Below, piece after piece: positions 15,483 through 17,080 of a stretch of DNA of 17,080 bases. This DNA is from CAZBGL01 sp964491375 (GTDB lineage: Bacteria > Desulfobacterota > Deferrisomatia > Deferrisomatales > Deferrisomataceae). Position 1 is the stretch's first letter; every line of letters starts with the position of its first letter. Location: NCBI GenBank assembly GCA_964491375.1, contig CAZBGL010000013.1, positions 1-17,080 on the forward strand. The letters are read 5' to 3'. The notes under the pieces were generated by a model. That model was not told the origin of the DNA and ran no database searches. It saw nothing but the letters and a program-made list of their open reading frames with translations. The position numbers and the translations under genes are program-made.

Positions 15483-16994
15483 TCACTCGGCCACGAACAC
15501 CTGGTCGAACTCCTTGAGGGCCTCGTCCAGCTTGGCCTTGAGCTCGTCGTCCAGGTCCTTCTTCTCCCGCAGTTCGGCCAGCAGATCCGTCTTCCTGGTG
15601 TCGAGGAACGAGTAGAGCTGGTCCTCGTAGCGCTTGAGCTGCCCCACCTCGTACTTGTCCACGTACCCGTTGGTGGCCGCGTAGATGATGACGACCTGCT
15701 TTTCCACCGGAAGGGGCGCGTACTGGTCCTGCTTGAGGATCTCGACCAGGCGGGCGCCCCGGGCGAGCTGGCGCTGGGTCGCCTTGTCCAGGTCGGATCC
15801 GAACTGGGCGAACGCCTCCAGCTCCCGGTACTGGGCGAGCTCCAGGCGCAACGTGCCCGCCACCTTCTTCATGGCCTTGATCTGGGCCGAGCCCCCCACC
15901 CGGGACACCGACAGGCCCACGTTGATGGCGGGCCGCACGCCCGAGTAGAAGAGGTCGGTCTCCAGGTAGATCTGGCCGTCCGTGATGGAGATCACGTTGG
16001 TGGGAATGTAGGCCGACACGTCGCCGGCCTGGGTCTCGATGATGGGAAGGGCCGTGAGACTGCCCCCACCTTTGTCGTCCGAGAGCTTGGCCGCTCGCTC
16101 CAGGAGCCGCGAATGCAGGTAGAACACGTCCCCTGGGTACGCCTCGCGGCCCGGCGGGCGCCGCAGAAGGAGGGAAAGCTGCCGGTACGCCACCGCCTGC
16201 TTGGACAGGTCGTCGTAGATCACCAGGGCGTGGCGGCCGTTGTCCCGGAAGTACTCCCCCATGGCGCACCCGGCGAACGGGGCGATGTACTGGAGCGGCG
16301 CGGGCTCGGACGCCGTGGCCGACACTACGATCGTGTAGTCCATGGCGTTGTGTTCCTTGAGCCGGGCCACCACCTGGGCCACCGTGGAGCGTTTCTGTCC
16401 CACGGCCACATAGATGCACACCAAATCCGTGTCCCGCTGGTTGATGATCGTGTCCACGGCCACGGCGGTCTTTCCGGTCTGGCGGTCGCCGATGATCAGC
16501 TCCCGCTGCCCGCGGCCGATGGGCACCATGGAGTCGATGGCCTTGAGGCCGGTCTGGAGGGGTTCTTTCACGGGCTGGCGGTACACGATGCCCGGGGCCT
16601 TCACGTCGATCACCCGGGTCTCGGAGTATTCGATGTCGCCAAGACCGTCGATGGGGTTGCCCAGCGGGTCCACCACCCGGCCCAGCAGCCCCTCGCCCAC
16701 CGGCACGGACACGATCCGGCCGGTGCGCTTGACCACATCCCCTTCTTTGATGTGGATGTCCTCGCCGAAGATGGCCACGCCCACGTTGTCCTCTTCCAAG
16801 TTCAGGGCCATCCCCATGATGCCGCCCGGGAACTCCACGAGCTCTCCCGCCATGCACTTCTCGAGCCCGTGGATGCGCGCGATGCCGTCGCCCACGGTGA
16901 GGACCACGCCGGTCTCGGCCACGTCCACGTCGGCGTGGAAGTCCTGAATCTTGGATTTGATGATCTGGCTGATCTCTTCCGCCCGGATCTGCAT
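15483..16994 (-). CDS. atpA: ATP synthase F1 alpha subunit
   Basis: The product has 503 aa. It is the non-catalytic nucleotide-binding subunit alternating with beta. Walker A is GDRQTGKT (169-176). The N-terminal EEISQIIKSKIQDF helix contacts delta; the GVGLVSRVGGSAQ-type signature appears as VGLSVSRVGGSAQIKAMKKVAG. The C-terminal helical domain ends LKEFDQVFVAE. It starts 7 nt after the atpH stop with GGGGTGAG as ribosome binding site, within the operon order delta-alpha-gamma-beta-epsilon. Confidence 0.98.
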   Translation of the reverse strand: MQIRAEEISQIIKSKIQDFHADVDVAETGVVLTVGDGIARIHGLEKCMAGELVEFPGGIMGMALNLEEDNVGVAIFGEDIHIKEGDVVKRTGRIVSVPVGEGLLGRVVDPLGNPIDGLGDIEYSETRVIDVKAPGIVYRQPVKEPLQTGLKAIDSMVPIGRGQRELIIGDRQTGKTAVAVDTIINQRDTDLVCIYVAVGQKRSTVAQVVARLKEHNAMDYTIVVSATASEPAPLQYIAPFAGCAMGEYFRDNGRHALVIYDDLSKQAVAYRQLSLLLRRPPGREAYPGDVFYLHSRLLERAAKLSDDKGGGSLTALPIIETQAGDVSAYIPTNVISITDGQIYLETDLFYSGVRPAINVGLSVSRVGGSAQIKAMKKVAGTLRLELAQYRELEAFAQFGSDLDKATQRQLARGARLVEILKQDQYAPLPVEKQVVIIYAATNGYVDKYEVGQLKRYEDQLYSFLDTRKTDLLAELREKKDLDDELKAKLDEALKEFDQVFVAE

Positions 16995-17001
16995 GGTGCT
17001 C

Positions 17002-17080
17002 TCACCCCTTGATCAGGCTTTCGCGCAACCGCTGGAGCTGGGTGCGCAGACTCGCGTCAAACACCATGTTCCCCACGCGG
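17002..17080 (-). CDS. atpH: ATP synthase F1 delta subunit (partial, C-terminus only)
   Basis: Only the last 25 codons and the TGA (17002-17004) are in the window. The visible residues RVGNMVFDASLRTQL followed by a short helix ending SLIKG match the conserved C-terminal VGD.v.D.S.r.qL.rL motif of the delta subunit, which tethers F1 to the peripheral stalk. Its position directly before atpA agrees. The 5' part lies beyond the right edge. Confidence 0.88.
   Translation of the reverse strand, partial: RVGNMVFDASLRTQLQRLRESLIKG

Overview
The window is GC-rich and densely coded, with no tRNA, rRNA, IS element or CRISPR visible. Gene content (three-domain NifU plus NifS, MetX, large periplasmic TPR protein with ExbB/ExbD/TonB, c-type cytochrome, rubrerythrin-like ferritin, bacterial F1 ATPase) fits a chromosomal core region of a Gram-negative, probably deltaproteobacterial (Desulfobacterota/Myxococcota-type) organism. 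The lineage is an inference from gene families only.

Region 1 (1-5002, minus strand): a likely operon reading right to left: a promoter at about 4975-5002, a 92-aa monoheme cytochrome c, a 989-aa exported TPR protein, ExbB/TolQ, ExbD/TolR and a TonB-like protein that runs off the left edge. Together these look like a proton-motive-force energised inner-membrane complex whose periplasmic or envelope partner is the TPR protein. That protein carries a TonB-box-like motif just after its signal peptide.

Region 2 (5012-6977, mostly minus): metX (homoserine O-acetyltransferase), preceded by an approximately 200-nt leader, a consensus sigma-70 promoter with an UP-like A/T tract, and then a Fur/PerR-family regulator gene. 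The promoter lies inside the 3' coding end of the regulator gene. The leader can fold into a long hairpin capped by a GNRA loop, a second GNRA hairpin, and a hairpin that covers the metX ribosome binding site. I do not recognise it as a known SAM riboswitch class, and it is the best candidate here for an undescribed regulatory element.

Region 3 (6948-12174, plus strand): a clear promoter drives a rubrerythrin-like ferritin gene, translationally close to a metallo-beta-lactamase hydrolase gene, followed by a lipoprotein-like protein with two TlpA/thioredoxin domains. Then come nifU and nifS (overlapping TGATG), the Fe-S cluster assembly scaffold and cysteine desulfurase, and an unrecognised helical protein. 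The theme is iron, redox and Fe-S handling.

Region 4 (12158-17080, minus strand): the F1 part of the ATP synthase operon in the order delta (partial), alpha, gamma, beta, epsilon, then a GC-rich hairpin and a pentapeptide-repeat gene whose 3' end overlaps the convergent gene by 17 nt.

All intergenic stretches are shorter than 300 bases. The longest, 6182-6385, is described as the metX leader.
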